DNA from: Lachnospiraceae bacterium
GTDB taxonomy: Bacteria > Bacillota_A > Clostridia > Lachnospirales > Lachnospiraceae
Direction: 5' to 3'
DNA: 64,000 nucleotides
Assembly (NCBI GenBank): GCA_017626435.1
Contig: JAGAIR010000007.1
Location: forward strand, 124,001-188,000
Made by a program: the position numbers and the translations under genes. Below, in pieces: positions 62,727-64,000 of the stretch. Numbering within the stretch: position 1 is the stretch's first letter; every line of letters begins with the position of its first letter. The notes under the pieces are model-generated. The model saw only the letters and a list, made by a program, of their open reading frames with translations. It was not told the origin of the DNA and ran no database searches.

Positions 62727-63416
62727 TCATGCCTTAAATCGGTACCCAACACCCCAGATTGTTTCAATATATTGCGGCTTAGAGGTAGAATCTTCTATTT
62801 TTTCACGTATTTTTTTAATGTGTACTGTAACTGTAGCAATGTCGCCGATGGATTCCATTTCCCAGATTTCTTTAAAAAGCTCTTCTTTGGTGTACACATG
62901 GTTTGGATTTTCTGCCAGGAAAGTCAGCAGATCAAATTCCTTCGTGGTAAAAGCACGTTCTTCGCCATTGACATAGACACGTCGGGCGGTCTTATCAATT
63001 TTCAGCCCGCGTATCTCAATAATTTTATTCTCAGCCTGTCCGCTGGTAGTCAAACGCTGGTAACGGGACATATGAGCCTTGACTCTTGCTACTAGTTCAC
63101 TTGGGCTGAAGGGTTTGGTCATATAGTCATCTGCTCCCAGTCCCAGTCCGCGGATTTTATCAATATCATCCTTCTTAGCGGATACCATAATGACAGGAGT
63201 ATTTTTCTGCTCCCGGATCAGTTTACAAATTTCAAAGCCATCCATACCGGGCAGCATCAGATCCAGTATGATCAGATCAAAATCTTCATCTAAGGCTCTG
63301 GCAGCACCACTGCTTCCATCCTGTTCCAAAACCACTTCAAAATCACTGAGCTCCAAATAATCTTTTTCTAATTCTGCAATTGCAGTTTCGTCTTCGATGA
63401 TCAATATTTTTGCCAT
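62727..63416 (-). CDS. OmpR-type response regulator
   Basis: The 229-residue protein starts at ATG 63416 (MAKILIIEDETAIAELEKDYL) after AAGGAAGG. Receiver domain: acidic pair in EDE, phosphoacceptor Asp in LIILDLMLPGMDG, Lys in YMTKPFSP. The winged-helix output domain ends FTTKEFDLLTFLAENPNHVYTKEELFKEIWEMES...VTVHIKKIREKIEDS...IWGVGYRF. It takes phosphate from the kinase encoded just upstream and binds DNA. Targets are unknown. Confidence 0.95.
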   Translation of the reverse strand: MAKILIIEDETAIAELEKDYLELSDFEVVLEQDGSSGAARALDEDFDLIILDLMLPGMDGFEICKLIREQKNTPVIMVSAKKDDIDKIRGLGLGADDYMTKPFSPSELVARVKAHMSRYQRLTTSGQAENKIIEIRGLKIDKTARRVYVNGEERAFTTKEFDLLTFLAENPNHVYTKEELFKEIWEMESIGDIATVTVHIKKIREKIEDSTSKPQYIETIWGVGYRFKA

Positions 63417-63462
63417 AGTAAACCTTCCTTTCTGCATCTGTCTTTCATCAATGTAAGATCTA

Positions 63463-64000
63463 TTATACTGTGTCTGGTTGTTCCAGTTTTTTTAAAGTGA
63501 AAAATATGCTGGTTCCTTCCCCAAAGGTACTTTGTGCCCATACCCGTCCACCATGATCCTCAATGATTCTGGCTACGATAGCAAGTCCCAGACCGCTTCC
63601 CCGTTTAGACGAATTGCGGGAAGCATCCGCACGGAAAAAACGGTGAAAGATATATGGTAGATCCTTGGCCTCGATGCCGGGACCATTGTCGTGGATTTCA
63701 ATCTGAACAAATTGCTGTGGTGGTTTGACAGGTGCCGCAGGCTCAATTTTTGAGCCGTTTTTGCTAATCTGACGATATAATGGCGGAATTGGCTTTGGCA
63801 GGGGAACATCCTGGATCAGGATTTCAATGGTTCCAGTCGGCTTATCCAGATATTTGACTGCATTACTGATTATATTATAAACGACACGTTTCAGCTGTTC
63901 TGGGTCAGCCAGTACCTTGGTGTCTGATCTGCTGTCATTTTTATAATTGATCGTCATATGTTTTGTTTCCAAATCCAGAGCAAATTCTTCAATGCAATCA
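63463..64000 (-). CDS. Sensor histidine kinase, N-terminus cut by window edge
   Basis: Only the last 179 residues are inside the window; the frame is open to base 64000. The ATP-binding domain is complete: N box NIISNAVKYLD, G1 DNGPGIEAKDLPYIFHRFF, G2 SGLGLAIV, ending GEGTSIFFTLKKLEQ. A proline-rich insert of about 30 residues (LPKPIPPLYRQI...AAPVKPPQQF) separates N box and G1, longer than in most kinases. It lies 46 bases before the response regulator gene in the order kinase-regulator, the reverse of the most usual order. Confidence 0.92.
   Translation of the reverse strand, partial: DCIEEFALDLETKHMTINYKNDSRSDTKVLADPEQLKRVVYNIISNAVKYLDKPTGTIEILIQDVPLPKPIPPLYRQISKNGSKIEPAAPVKPPQQFVQIEIHDNGPGIEAKDLPYIFHRFFRADASRNSSKRGSGLGLAIVARIIEDHGGRVWAQSTFGEGTSIFFTLKKLEQPDTV

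Noticed and set aside
62387..62767. 127-codon N-terminal extension of the AI-2E-type gene on the minus strand
   Set aside because: The extension crosses a perfect terminator and carries no family sequence; ATG 62386 has GGAGG at the right distance.

Overview
The window looks like chromosome of an anaerobic, low-to-mid GC Firmicute of the Lachnospiraceae type (gut Clostridia). This is an inference from gene content and style: HPr kinase, a pyruvate phosphate dikinase gene with strongly biased codon use, many secreted proteins with Pro/Thr linkers, Big2-like Ig domains, lysine-rich C-termini and BspA-type leucine-rich modules, AGGAGG ribosome sites, and consensus sigma-A promoters. The genus cannot be fixed from the sequence alone. 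No rRNA, tRNA, CRISPR array, phage or insertion sequence was seen.

Layout. 1-5.3 kb: a cut-off secreted papain-like protease (-), a DUF368 lipid-carrier transporter plus an AI-2E/YtvI membrane protein (+), and pyrG (-). 5.4-22.4 kb is mostly housekeeping on the + strand: an FtsH protease fused to a HAD phosphatase, a secreted C39-like protein, uvrC, hprK, a degenerate HD-domain protein, pth, mfd, a PrsA-like lipoprotein, a CheX-like protein, a SpoU methyltransferase, and two G3E/CobW-type GTPases, the first with a His/Cys-rich tandem repeat. 22.4-23.3 kb: an AT-rich gene for a membrane-tethered dCTP-deaminase/dUTPase-fold protein.

23.4-38.7 kb is a plant-polysaccharide locus: three secreted GH5 enzymes (two are close paralogues), an abundant-looking lysine-rich surface protein between them, an orphan ABC binding lipoprotein, a MATE exporter, and a large cytoplasmic GH3 enzyme. 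The GH5 enzymes would cut beta-glucan outside the cell and the GH3 would finish imported oligosaccharides. 38.8-42.3 kb: a small PH-domain protein and ppdK, whose mRNA starts with an apparent three-way-junction RNA.

42.4-47.3 kb is the most distinctive part. An Rrf2-type regulator is surrounded by six copies of one inverted repeat, TGTAAY-N7-RTTACA, three of them overlapping a TTGACA -35 box. The copies precede an NAD(P)-binding reductase, an acetyltransferase, the regulator itself, and an operon of flavin/ferredoxin protein, class M sirtuin (SirTM) and zinc-type macrodomain. This predicts a redox- or electrophile-responsive regulon that includes writing and erasing of protein ADP-ribosylation, without the usual GcvH-L/LplA2 partners nearby.

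47.3-64 kb: GNAT, an AraC regulator with a PNPOx-like protein, a secreted protein of unknown function, a membrane lipase and a methyltransferase behind a 24-bp palindrome, a secreted metallophosphatase, YibE/F, an M15 peptidase, a YkgJ-type protein, nitronate monooxygenase, a YeiH transporter, a Gph-like phosphatase, a second AI-2E/YtvI-type protein, and a two-component system whose kinase runs off the right edge.
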